64,000 nucleotides of DNA, taken from contig NC_049993.1 in NCBI RefSeq assembly GCF_000003815.2, forward strand, positions 9,977,050 through 10,041,049, in the 5' to 3' direction. The position numbers and the translations under genes are program-made. Shown in pieces: positions 46,101 through 57,300 of this stretch; position 1 is the stretch's first letter, and each line of letters starts with the position of its first letter. This DNA is from Branchiostoma floridae (Eukaryota > Chordata > Leptocardii > Amphioxiformes > Branchiostomatidae). The notes beneath the pieces are model-generated. The model was not told the origin of the DNA, made no database searches, and saw nothing but the letters and a program-made list of their open reading frames with translations.

Positions 46101-49100
46101 GGTGTTTGCAAGTTTGGGTAGGCTATATGACAATAGCGTTAATGACCCGCCTGTTCCTTGGTGTATATGGTGTCATAACGCCTGCATGGTCCTTTGCTAT
46201 AACCACCTCATAAAGCAAAGGCCCAGGCGTTATGACACCATCTACACCTCGGGGCGGGTCATTAACCTTTAATTCAAAGGAGCCAGTAAATTGGTGTATA
46301 AATGACATTATGGGTTACTGAGTACAAATAACGGTTTTACCTTATTTGCAGTTGAGGCAGTGATATACATAAAGATACAAAACCCTCCACCCAACAGCAC
46401 CGCTACATCAACAGCGATAAGGTAGACGCGGTGACGCTTCGTCTTGCAGTTTCGAAAGAGTCCACAAACGTTCGCTGCAACGTTGCAACCTGTGTGGAGC
46501 CAATGAAATGAATTGAATAAACTTGACCAAATGCCAGCACGCACCAAGCGTTACAAAATAGGTCCTTAACCATATCTCACCCAGCTCTTGGACGAAAATG
46601 TAAATGAATAGACGATTTTGTATATAAAGTTAATTAATAAAAGTTAAACCCTTCCCGCGTCTGATGGCGCATAAGGCGGCGCCCATCTCTGTTTCCTTAG
46701 CCCTGGGCCACACAACGCAACCACTACAGCAGGATCCACTGGTAGTGGTGTGTGTTCAACTTCCATTCTCTTTCCCGAATGCTGAGTGCTAAGCAGAGAA
46801 AGCAGCATGTATCATTTTTAAAGTCTTTGGTATGACTCGGCCGGGGATCGAACTCACGACCTACCGAATGCAAGGCGAACACTCTACCCACTAGGCCATT
46901 GCACCGGATTTTGTATATATACTGTACATATTTCAATTCCTTTTTAATCGTTTTCATTATGTCTTATCTGTCGGAGCAAGTGTTTTTTAATATACAATGG
47001 CTAACACGCAATTCAGCCTAGGGCTGCAAGATGTTATCCACTCAGTGTATGGTACTGTATTGTTAATTGTTGATGTAAACAATAAACTAAGTTATAAGTT
47101 ATATGTTTCGTATTTGTTTATTGTGGCTGTGTACTATAGTGATTTTCGGTGTGTCTTGTTGTTTGTGTTCTTGTGTGTCCGTAGTTATAATCTCCTTGAA
47201 AAATGGAGATATTGTTTTGGAAGGGTGTGTGTCTGTATGTGTGTGTTTGTGTTTTCGGATTTGGACAGACAGCATAACTCGAGAACCTCCTCGAGAACCT
47301 CTTCATGGATTACGATGACATTTGGTATATAGGTAGGTGTTGGGAAAACAAAGGTCAAGGTCGATTTTGGCCCCCCTGGTATGTGACCTTGGAACTGCAT
47401 CAGAACAATTTTTGTATCTTTTGACCTTGACATGCTATGGCCTTGATTTTGGTGGCTTGTGATGTAAGAAAGCAGAGGCCCCATAGCAGCTTGTTCTTGG
47501 ACTGCAGAGGTTTTTTTGTCAAAAATTCTAAATCATGTAAATTAGGACATAATTTGCACCTTTGTCTTACAATACCGTGTCCCCCAAAACTACCATTATT
47601 AAGGTTACATTAACATGTACACAACCTAAACTTCAATGAATAGAATCGATTCAAATGTACAAGATATATAATCAATGAACTGTTTTTATTGCTCTATGAT
47701 TGTTCTGGGACATTGCATACAGTTGCCCATGTGGGACTCGCCAGTGGACGAGAGGGTGGAGAAGGAAGTGCCCACACATCCTTCACCTTAAAAACCCAAG
47801 TGCAGGCCAGGCAGACGTGTCGTCTTAAAAACCCACCCTGTCTGCCTACCGCTGTCAGACCGAGACAGACGCGTACGGATGCCAACAACAACAATGATTG
47901 AAATAGAATTCCAAAAACAGAATGTACCTCCGCCCTTAGCTTGTTGTAGCGCATCAGCCTTGGCATCCGAGAGTTGGTCAGGACTGTTGCAGCCAGCAGA
48001 AGGTTTGATGTGACTCTGCTGTTCACGATTCTTGCATTTGTCAGGCATTTCATCATCACTGTCGATATATTGATAATCATGGTTGTCTTCGTCACCTTTG
48101 ACTGCAGCTGTAGCGATAATTGCCAAGGAAAGTTTAGTTTTCGTATATGCGTAGAAGGAGCCCCTACATTTCAAATCCAATGTAACGCCGTATTCGCCAA
48201 GTTTGTTGAGGTACAAATAGAAGGAGGCCGGCTCTGGTATTGTAAAGCCAGAAGATTGAATTACACCAGGACCCCCCTTCCTAAGAATGGGTTAGCCCAA
48301 CTCTGCTTAATCAATGAGAAAGCATTTAGGGATCAAAGTGGCATGACACAGTATTTTTCCTATGGGAATTTACATGGTTAGGGACCCCAAAGTGAAGAGG
48401 TTCGACGCCCAAGCAACTGACACAAGGCATATTTTCAAACTACACATGACGTGTCCACATTGGTCTCACTTAATACCGAAAACAACCGAAATCTACCGAA
48501 AACAACAGAAAACAACTTGGATCTTCAACTTGTTTTCGGTAATTAGTTAAAAAGTTATTTTCGTTAGTTTTCGGTTGTTTTCTTTAATTTTCGTTGTTTT
48601 CGGTATTTAATGAGACCCTGTCACATTCTTCTGCCATCTCAAGCAGAAATCGGACCCGATTGAGCAAGCACACACACAAATAAACCCCAAACAATCTCCA
48701 TTTTAATGAAGATCATCAAAAAGTTCTTGAAGTTTACGTGTTCTGATGACCCTGCTGAGCAGAGGTTAAGCAAGAGGATAAGCAGAGGATCTGTTGAAAA
48801 TGTTTTTAATTATTAGAATTTCATTATATCGAATTATGAAAAACCGAGTCCGATAATCTGATATATTTTCAATACAGCATACAGTAAATTAGTTGGGAAA
48901 TAAGCCTTCTCGCAGTAGTTAACACGCATGCGCGGGTGAAAAGGACTTTGGGTAATATGTCAAAGTTGAAGGCCCCCCGAAAATCAACATTCCGCCATTT
49001 TGCAGGCGCCATTACGTTCCGAACATTGTTACACAAACCGAAACAATGATAGAGACGAGACTGTTGACGTCTGATGGCCTTCAATATAGAGGGACAGATT

Positions 49101-50164
49101 TTGTTGGCAGACTATGCTTTATCTACTGCCATTTTTTTCAAAGAAAGAGATATTTTAATGAATGCGATGACCCACGCCCCCATATACTAGTATTAAAATT
49201 TTCACCATGTCGTCGTGACTGACGAAATTCTGAACTCTTGACCGTCTTAAACGCCATTTCCTGCATTTGAGGGGCATATTCTGCTTGTTAAACTAAGCTA
49301 AGTACGATAGTAAAATTTCTATTCGTTTAAAGGGTTATGAGAGCGACGCTCTCGCAACATATTGTCTTGCGCCGAAGACGCGGGCCGTCACAAGGGAGGT
49401 CTGGCGAAATTTTGAAATCGGGAAATCTCTGAAACGCCATTTCTTGCATTTTCAGGGGTAAATTTTGCCGGTAGACTAGCTTTATTTGCACAAGGGTTCA
49501 GCTTAATTTTTGGAGGGGGGGGGGGGCTTCCCCCTGTGCCGCCGCCACTGCGAATACGCGGGCTTCGAACGTTTTTCAGCACCTCGGCCAACGTTCGCGT
49601 CTCCTGCAAGCTGCGCTTTTAAGCGAAAAGAAAATCAGCGAGGCATCGGCAACGATTTTTTATAGGGTTTTATGACATTTTGGATCGGTCTTTCGCAAAA
49701 TTGACAATGTTATCAGTTATATTCTATCTACCCCACTCATGCCCAACCATCTCATCTATTACTAATCTAATTCAGGGGGATTCAGTATTGGACAGACGAC
49801 GCCCGAGTCCCGTCCGATTTGTGATGGGGCAGATTTTTAGTGAAAAATACGGTCGACGCTCGGGTGATTTTGAAATTTAGCGAACACTAGGAGGTCTTCA
49901 AATTCGCTCGATGTTGAATTGTGACGCAGGCTTCTTTTTGCAAGCGAAAAGATTGAGGCTGCGGTTCACTGCGGAGAATAGTACCCAGGATAGATCGTAG
50001 TTTGCCTGCGGGCTACTAAGTATTTCCGTAAATGGGGAAATCGTATACGTTTTTTCCCAATCCAGAAGTTGTAACCTACCTTCCTTGGCAGTTAAGTATG
50101 ACTCCATATTGTCAATGCATCGAACACTGGTACCTCTGCATGGCTTTTCTTCTGTCGTATCCAT
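43186..50164 (-). CDS. Type II transmembrane C-type lectin
   Basis: Six exons in transcript order: 50164-50080, 48101-47928 (acceptor at 48107 also possible, adding two codons), 46489-46341, 45152-44867, 44419-44133 and 43344-43186 (TAG). They total 1140 nt, 379 aa, with all phases fitting. Residues 1-107 are cytoplasmic, with an acidic DYQYIDSDDE segment and a Cys-rich juxtamembrane part. The membrane span is at about 108-130 (VYLIAVDVAVLLGGGFCIFM). A Pro/Ala-rich stalk of 7-residue repeats follows, then a C-type lectin domain at 232-379 with GCRIGYTFLAGTC, HWIGM, GSCSWYW and a final C-x-WWSKPYICQ. The usual sugar/Ca2+ motifs are altered (QPS for EPN/QPD; WDD for WND), so carbohydrate binding is doubtful. 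A surface receptor role is inferred from the topology. Confidence 0.85.
44604..44693. repeat. 30-bp tandem repeat, three copies
   Basis: Unit AACTGGATAAGAGCCCCGG.. ending ACTAGTTTG, three copies at exact 30-bp spacing, in the lectin intron between the stalk and CTLD exons. Confidence 0.9.
44868..45045 (-). repeat. 21-bp coding minisatellite (lectin stalk)
   Basis: About eight 21-bp units within the lectin stalk exon, encoding heptads such as VAPVPPE, VATAPLK, VAPAPPG, VTTAPLG and VAPTQPE. Length changes in whole units would keep the frame and change the stalk length. Confidence 0.85.
46138..46266. repeat. Foldback element
   Basis: GTTAATGACCCGCC at 46138 is mirrored by GGCGGGTCATTAAC ending at 46266 (one base of slack). 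The inner TGGTGTCATAACGCCTG / CAGGCGTTATGACACCA is an exact inverse. Non-coding, in a lectin intron. Confidence 0.85.
46700..46912 (-). mobile_element. tRNA-derived SINE
   Basis: The minus strand from 46912 reads GCAATGGCCTAGTGGGTAGA (A box) and, at the usual distance, TCGTGAGTTCGATCCCCGGC (B box), then an unrelated tail. It looks like a tRNA head but continues into a SINE body without a 3' acceptor, so it is not called as a tRNA gene. Confidence 0.7.
47190..47560. repeat. Copy of the ATTATGCAAAT/GTGTGT dispersed repeat
   Basis: Starts ATCTCCTTGAAAAATGGAGA, then a GTGTGT tract and ACCTCCTCGAGAACCTCTTC-type text as in other family copies. Open frames here come from the repeat. Confidence 0.65.
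48462..48617. mobile_element. MITE with GGTCTCA.TTAATACCGAAAACAAC ends
   Basis: 156 bp with 5' end GGTCTCACTTAATACCGAAA mirrored by TTTCGGTATTTAATGAGACC. The interior repeats TACCGAAAACAAC / GTTTTCGGT in both orientations. It lies in lectin intron 1. Confidence 0.8.
49375..49560 (-). repeat. Dispersed repeat with AGTGGCGGCGGCACAG head, second copy
   Basis: The reverse strand matches 32118-32365 in order (see that entry). A further partial piece lies at about 49230-49290. Confidence 0.6.
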
Positions 50165-50605
50165 CGTGTACCTAGAATGTAGCAACTGAACGAACTGAAC
50201 ACGAGAAATCTTCTTTCTGCTATTTGGCGATAAATTTGGATGTGATAATACCGACTGCTCCGGCCAATCAGTCTGCTGGAATGCTATGCTTTTTTTTAAA
50301 TACATACATACATACATGTACAAAGTAACACAGTGACCTTTCAGGCAACTTGTCTAGACTACTCACGTAGATGTATACAATCTCATGAAAAATCCATTCA
50401 CGTAGTTCAATGTTCAAATACGTAATGGAAAATCCAAAAAGTAATCTAGTGAATTGTCTGCACTGCAGATAGAAAATATGATGACACCCACGGGTAGAAT
50501 GGCAATACCATGTGATAAGTTGATTTATTCATCATTACTGTGAAAAATAACACGTCATGCAGTCATGGCTACCCAACTATCCAGAGGCTTAGTAACAATA
50601 CAAAT

Positions 50606-51764
50606 TAGGGGTGGGTACCAGTACAGAAAAATAAGGTCCTCGTCCTGGCCCTGATTCAGTATGTGAAAACTTGTGAATAGACTATACTCAAAACAGTGGT
50701 CCATTTCGCTACAAAGACATCTGTTTTGTGGAGTATTCGGCTCCCATTGGTGTTTTAAAATCCTACAAGACTGTAAAACTTGGTAGAAATGACAACATAC
50801 TCAGGTCTACTTCTCCCTTGTTATTTTCTTCGACAGGTAAGTCCCAACACGTGTAAATGCCTGATCAGGTAATCTGTTCATTTTCCAATAGGTCCAACAT
50901 CCGGACCACCGATTTTTTTCAGGTCCGGTTTTTCCGGACCGGTCCAATAAGAACAAGAGTTCGGAGACCTCATATCTCCATGAAATAAATCTGATTATGT
51001 AAATGATTTCCACATTTACATAATATATGCTTGGTGATATACACATTTGAATAACGTACACTGGTCACAATGTTTGGCGCAATCATTTGCCATTTAGAAG
51101 AATTATAGCACTTTTACATTGATCATGCAAATTAGGGACGTATTTGCATAATTTATATCTGCTAATGTTCCACCAGCCACAAACTACATATATGGTAGGT
51201 ATTTGAGTCCTACAATGGTAAACACTACAAATATAGATTTCCCTCATTAATTGTGCAAATTAAGTGTCAATTTGCATAATTTGCACTTGATGATGTACAT
51301 CTCTGTCTAAGCTAACTACACACCAAATATCATCTAAATTTGTCGTTCCCTTGTCCAGTTATCCTCTTTAGAAGATTTTGAGAAAAACGCCCCTGCAGTT
51401 CCAGAGCAACCTGCTAGGGGACCCAAACATGCACAACATATTCCTCAGGTCACGAGCTATCTGCCACAAAAAAATCAAGACCATCCAGGTCAAAAGATAC
51501 AAAAAAATGGAATTTCTGCTGCAGTACCAAGGTCACATACCAGGGGACTCAAAATTGACCTTAACCTTTGTCTGCCCGACATCTACCCACATACCAAATA
51601 TCATAGCAATCCGTATAGAGGTTCTTGAGTTATGCTGACCACGAATATCCAGAAACACAAACACACACACACACACACAGACAGACACACGCACAGATAC
51701 ACCCAAAACTATATGTCCATTTTCATGGAGATAAAAATCGGTTTTGTACCGGTACCTAGCCCTA
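50606..51764. mobile_element. hAT-like element with 8-bp duplication, carrying a nested insertion
   Basis: Ends TAGGGGTGGGTACC and GGTACCTAGCCCTA, flanked by ATACAAAT on both sides (50598-50605 and 51765-51772). YARNG-type termini with an 8-bp duplication fit hAT elements. The element is interrupted at about 50975-51732 by another repeat with ends ATCTCCATGAAA / TTTCATGGAGAT. The uninterrupted arrangement is seen at 228-341. Confidence 0.85.
50975..51732. mobile_element. Nested copy of the ATTATGCAAAT/CA-tract repeat with inverted ends
   Basis: Begins TATCTCCATGAAAT and ends TTTTCATGGAGATA, giving inverted ends of about 12 bp. The inside has ATTATGCAAATT blocks, ACCAAATATCAT motifs and a (CA)n run at 51657-51680. 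This copy shows the family's likely true boundaries. Confidence 0.7.
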
Positions 51765-52257
51765 ATACAAATTGTTGCATTGCACACACAAAGACTACTT
51801 TACGTAGGTTATATAAATTACTGAGTATATATCCCAGTGTTGTGCCCTAAAACTGTTCGAACACCACTTTACTGACTCTATCGAATCATGTAAATGAGTA
51901 CCTATCAGCAGTTAAAACATGAACCATATATGCTGAGGAAAAATAGAAGCTCAGAATATTTAAAGTCAACTATTTAAAACTCAAACTATGAACGTTCGGT
52001 TGATTATGAGATAACGTTCATTGTACATATAGTGGTTTTGCCTTTAACTACGATGATATCATTGTATCGGTTTTTAAAATAGTTTTTATGCCAATAAAGC
52101 CTAGTGCTAGGGGTTAGATATTTGAGAGATTCGAACAAAAAGTTTTCGATGAACGTTTCACGTTAGACTGTACCTAGTACAAGTAAACGAACTGAAATGT
52201 CAACACAGGGCGTAACCACATAATTGGTCGCAGAAAGAAACATGCGCATGGTAATAT

Positions 52258-52520
52258 CAAATGGTTGTGACGTCGTGTGTGGCGTAACTGGTACGAGCTT
52301 TCGGCTTAGAATCTAGAGGTCCTGAGTTCGATACCCGCCGTGCTCTCGACGTTGTGCCCTTAATTGCGGGAAAGGCACTTTCATGTCGGGGAGGTAAAAA
52401 GTAAAAACTACCTTCACCTTCTGTCTGTACTGTGTATGTGGCACTGTCAATATAAGTTGCAGTGCCACATTGTCCTCGTCTGTCCAAAAGCAAATAGGAA
52501 AACAAACTATCAAATGGTTG
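52258..52520 (+). mobile_element. tRNA-derived SINE
   Basis: A-box-like TGTGGCGTAACTGGTACGAG and B-box-like GAGGTCCTGAGTTCGATACC about 30 bases apart, followed by GGGAAAGGCACTTTCATG, a body shared in part with 31740-31965 (GGGAAAGGCACTTTACATGG). It contains a short perfect stem (ATGTGGCACTG..CAGTGCCACAT). Confidence 0.65.
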
Positions 52521-52599
52521 CGTTGTTATGTACGGGAGATTCATTCCTCGAAACCAATCATGAGCAACTTACACCCCCACTCTCAATTTTGCTGAGATT

Positions 52600-54365
52600 C
52601 ATTTGGGAGATATTTTAAGAAGCAATGCTGCGATCGGGAGAGCAAGACTTATACCCTACGTGCAATCGTGCGCGATCTTTAAGCCAAGGGCGCAAACCGC
52701 CGTACGTGCAATTTCCTCGTACGTTTTTTGGGCAGGCCACGTCCGCCACGTATTTCTGAAAACGTTCAGGCTGTACAGGGCAGGCGCGTCGCCCGTAATG
52801 GCACGTACGGGGGGCCCGATGGCGCACAAAGTTTTGCCTGCACGTAAAGTTCTACGGCCCAAATTATTGCCCACGTTTTGGCACGTAGATAGCACGTATT
52901 TGCACGTGCGGTGGACTGTGCCCTTAGCTTTACATGAAAAATCTCTGTGAAAAGTTTATTTGCTGTTCTACGTCAAATATGTTGACACTGGTGACTGTAA
53001 CTGTCTTTTGTTTTAAGTATAAAGAACACATTAGGTCTATAACAGCAATATATGTAACATGTATTGTTCTTTCCCAGGGCTAGCCCTTGGCAATAGCCTA
53101 TGGCTAGTTGGGCAGCCCTGGCTGTCTGTAAACAGCCGAACGAATAAATAAATAAAAAAAACAGCAAGACTGTTTTCTGTTTACTTGGTCCGCTCTTATT
53201 ATTTTTTGCCAAAATCCGCAAACCAATAGATCAAATTGTTGTCGCCTCAACATATGAAAATAACGATAGCGCGTGAGTAGGGTATTCACAAACTGACAAC
53301 ATTCAGTATCTCTACTGTAAGTCACTCGGCCTGGGTTTTCTCCAGATGTTCTTGTCGTTTGCCTGCCAAGTTAGTTAGCAGATGACAGGTAGTCCAGAAA
53401 AAATGGCCACACCACTTAAAATGTTTGACGGGATAAAATCTGACTCATCTACACTTTATCTACTAACTGTAGATAAAGGAGTTTCAATGAATTCGACCGT
53501 CTTTTTTTAAACAGACGACCAAGGAAATTGATTTAGCCAGGTATGAATTCTTCCTTGGGGTCAATGACTGGTCTTTTTTTCTATGTTGCATTTTCTTTGT
53601 GGCAGCTTCTACCTTTCTTGCTAACAGCAATACCCTACAAAATCAATCGCGTAAAACAACAATCTTCATACAAACAGCCAGGTGAAAGGATAGAACACAA
53701 ATACAACACACCTACAACATCGATCATTTATACTGCATAAACAATAAAACCGTCGCCATGGCAATAGTTTTTAAAGCCACACTTATTTTCTTTCTTTTTA
53801 TACATCTACTAGGTCAAAACAAACGACGTAGGCTGAAAGATATACAGTCACCTAAAATATGATACAATGTCTTGGTTTTTCGATCAGGACATCAAAACCT
53901 GGCATTGGAATATTTCTTTCTTTTTATATATCCATATAAACTGGATCACTACAAGATTTTAGCTGTATGTTTCGTATTGTCACCAGGATGTTTATTTCAA
54001 ACAACCAAGCCTTATGAAAGTTACTATAGATTACAACAAACACTCTTCTTACTGAACGATTCGCACTGTAATATGTATAAATTATAGCGTTCACACGTGG
54101 TAATCGCTCAAACTTGCCTTAAATAGATAACCTAGTAATATTACTTCTATCTTAGACTGATAGCACAGATCGTACGACTGCTAGTCAAGCTGTAAACATG
54201 GATTGCCTCTGTAGTCAAAGTTACCTGTATCGTTAATGCTGTTACTGTATATTGTATTGTTACCAGGGCTAGCCTTTGATAATAGCATCCGGCTAGTTGA
54301 GTAGCCCTAGCTGTATTTCTCATGATTATACAGCCGAATAAATCAAATGAATAATGTAAAAAAAT
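52600..54365. other. Intergenic region between lectin and sushi/VWA genes
   Basis: 52620-52925 is a GC-richer block unusually dense in CACGTA/TACGTGC motifs, probably a further decayed element. The rest is AT-rich, with no gene signal. Two similar 'ccagggctagccctt' / 'accagggctagcctt' segments occur at 53076 and 54263. Confidence 0.35.
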
Positions 54366-57300
54366 CTACAGATTGCAGAGAGCCTGTACAATCTGATTGA
54401 TGTTCTGAGACAGGCCGATGAAGTCAGTCAGCTCAAAAACGCGGCTTGGGACGTTGTTTGTAATCTGTAGTAGTTGTGTGCTGTCGTAGCCAGACACTCC
54501 GATGGCGAACACTGTTACTCCGTCCGCAGTAAGAGCCCGGGAGGGCGCGACCACGCTATCATGGGAACTTCCGTCTGTCACAACTATCATAATCTGAAAC
54601 GATATTTTAATAAATGATAGACGCTTATTGAATATCTATGCTCCCACAAGGTGAGGTGATAAAGTATTGCAGTAATATAATGATACTTTACCTTACTATT
54701 AATACTGGAGTGCCTCAGGGCATTATACTCGGACCTTTACTATTCCTCACCTACATGAATGATCTACATGTAGTAGGCAACCTCAATTGCAACATCATAA
54801 CTTTGCCGACGATTGTGTAATTTACAAAAAACACTCCTACAGTCAAGCATTAACAGAATGGATAACTCGCAAAAGGATTGGAAATTGAATCTACATAGCG
54901 GACAAATGCCATGTCATGAGATTCATATTCAATTTTCTATGTGAGCCATTTCTGCTGTCACGAGTAAACGGTCATTTTAGACATGGTCTGCACTGACTCC
55001 TGAATGATTCATTATCTTGTGTGCTTATTAATTAATTGCATGGTGATGACAAATTTTTCGAAATATGAAGTTACCCTTCGAATAGGCGATGGCCTCCAGG
55101 CAGCATGTTGCCGTGCGAAGTCCATTGCAGCTCCGGTTAGAGTGCCCCCGTTTTGGTATGTAATGGCACTAATAGCATTCACTGTAGCCGTCTGACTGGT
55201 ATGACTGCCTAGGTTAAACTCCAAGCTGCAAAGAAAACATACCGCGGTGGTACCTACATTACTGTTTTCACATGTAGACCACGACGAATATTTGTCACCG
55301 GGTACAGAGTTCATTTTTACTCCAAGTTTATAAAAAATCCGGGGCCTGGCCAGGCCCAAATATAACCCGGTAGCCACCGAGTGTCCCATGGGGTAAAGAG
55401 GATGTAGCCCCAAACAGCCCTGAAGGGCCTCACTGTGTCGCCATTTGCAATCTACCTAGTTTGTTTTATACCCTGTTGTGGCTAGGTGTGCTCTCTTAAT
55501 CTGGAGATATGAACCTAGCAAGATGGACTTTTCACGACCTTATTTTCCGGTTTCTGACGTTTAAAAGTGCCCTGAAAACTCATCTAATAGACCTAGTCAC
55601 ATGTAGCCTGTTTCACTTATTATCTTAATTCATAACATTAACTATTCTATTATCTTTATTGTACCGTTATCATATCCTATGTATTGCTTTACATTGTTAT
55701 TTATCGATTATAATCAATTTTGTTTTGTATAGAGAAGGAGAGCCGAGTTTAAGCTATATACGTTCCCCCTTCTCCTGCACCTGTATTATTTATTGTTATT
55801 CCTGTGATATTTTATGTGGCTTCTTGTTGTGAAAATGAATAAATAAACAAACAAACAAACAAACAAAATAAGTACAAGCTATAGCAGTCTATTTTTGCTG
55901 CGATGAAAGTGTTCACTTACGTGTTGCTTGATGAGTACTGCACCACTCCGACCCTGGTGGCTGTGGCACCGATGATAAAAGTGCTGACGATATTCGCAAC
56001 AAATGTCTTCACGGCATCAAAGTTCCCAGTGCCAACACTGCCCGATCCGTCCAGAACAAAGAACAGATCTGAACTCGCTTTAAGCAAAAAAAGGAAGAAA
56101 TGAATGTAGAAATATAATGTGAAGTATGCATTACCACATTTTACATTATACCATCAATATACATCTAGCAGCAATACTTCTTGTAATAAGGGATCAGGAA
56201 CAGCTATACTGAGATCGATCACATTTCCATTGTTTCCTAATAAATGTCAATGTTAGCGTTTCACAAAGATCCAACTTTGTTGTCATATGGTCGAATCACG
56301 GTCGACTTATTTCATAATTAGGCAAAGAGTGCGCATTGTCACCAAAACAATCGCATAGCATCAATGATCTGCATGTGTACCCACCTACACATACGCACAC
56401 AGCGTTGCTCTCAGACCACGTGCCATCAGCCTGGCAGGTCCGACTGATTTTGTTGCTGCCGGTAGACAACCCGAAGCCATCGTGACAGGTGAAGTTACAC
56501 GTCTCGGGATGGCGGAAGGCGGAAGGCAGGATGGCGCTGTTACAGGACATTTTTCCATTCATGGGACTGGATAGAGTCGGGCATCTCACACCTAAACAGG
56601 GACATGCGACGATGTTAACCATTAGGAACGTTTATACTAGTAGTTTTTAAAGCAACGAGACGCCTCAGCCTAGCCACCAATAATCTTTTTTACATGTCCG
56701 AGTACGCATGAATGAATTATGGGTTATATGTGAAATGTGAAGGCTTGCAAACCGTTGTCGTCTCGAATATTGCCTCGATTTGCACAATATTGTCCAGAAG
56801 TGCTCTGTTTGTGTCTCAGGGGCCTTCACCTTTGACATATTACCCACAATTCTTGTTGCTGCACATGCGTACTCGGAAGTGTGAACGAGCTTATATGCTC
56901 GAACAGAGTCGTATTGAAGAACTTCATAGTGTCACCGGATAAACTGAACTGAACTGACTGAGTGCCAGATGCACACATAGCGGGGAGTTCAGATGCAGCA
57001 ACTAGCTTTGTTATCACGCAAAATAGATGGTATTAATTGGTAAATATTGCCGGGTACATCAACTATTATTAATATTACAGCTAGACTAAGTATTTTATTT
57101 AGAATGCTAACGACGCCGTTACATACCAATGCATTTTGCGTCGCTACCAGACCAAGTTGCATCAGCCTTGCAGTGCCTCGCACTGCTGCTTGTGGGAGTC
57201 AGTTCGTAGCCTGTGTCGCAGGCGAAGCTGCAGGCCTCGGGATGGCGGAATTCGTAGCCACTGTCACACGTCATACTGCCGTTCAGAGGACTAGACAGGT

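Noticed and set aside
46838..46912. tRNA-like sequence with A and B boxes
   Set aside because: It continues into a SINE body and I could not pair a full acceptor stem, so it is treated as a SINE head.
47694..48095. 133-codon minus-strand frame overlapping the second lectin exon
   Set aside because: It is in a different frame from the exon that fits the phases and the acidic cytoplasmic segment.
52430..52475. Short perfect stem that could be a microRNA precursor
   Set aside because: The stem is only 11 bp and lies in a SINE body; too short for a pre-miRNA.
52603..52950. 115-codon plus-strand frame in a GC-richer block
   Set aside because: Driven by repeated CACGTA motifs; no domain, and both strands are equally open.
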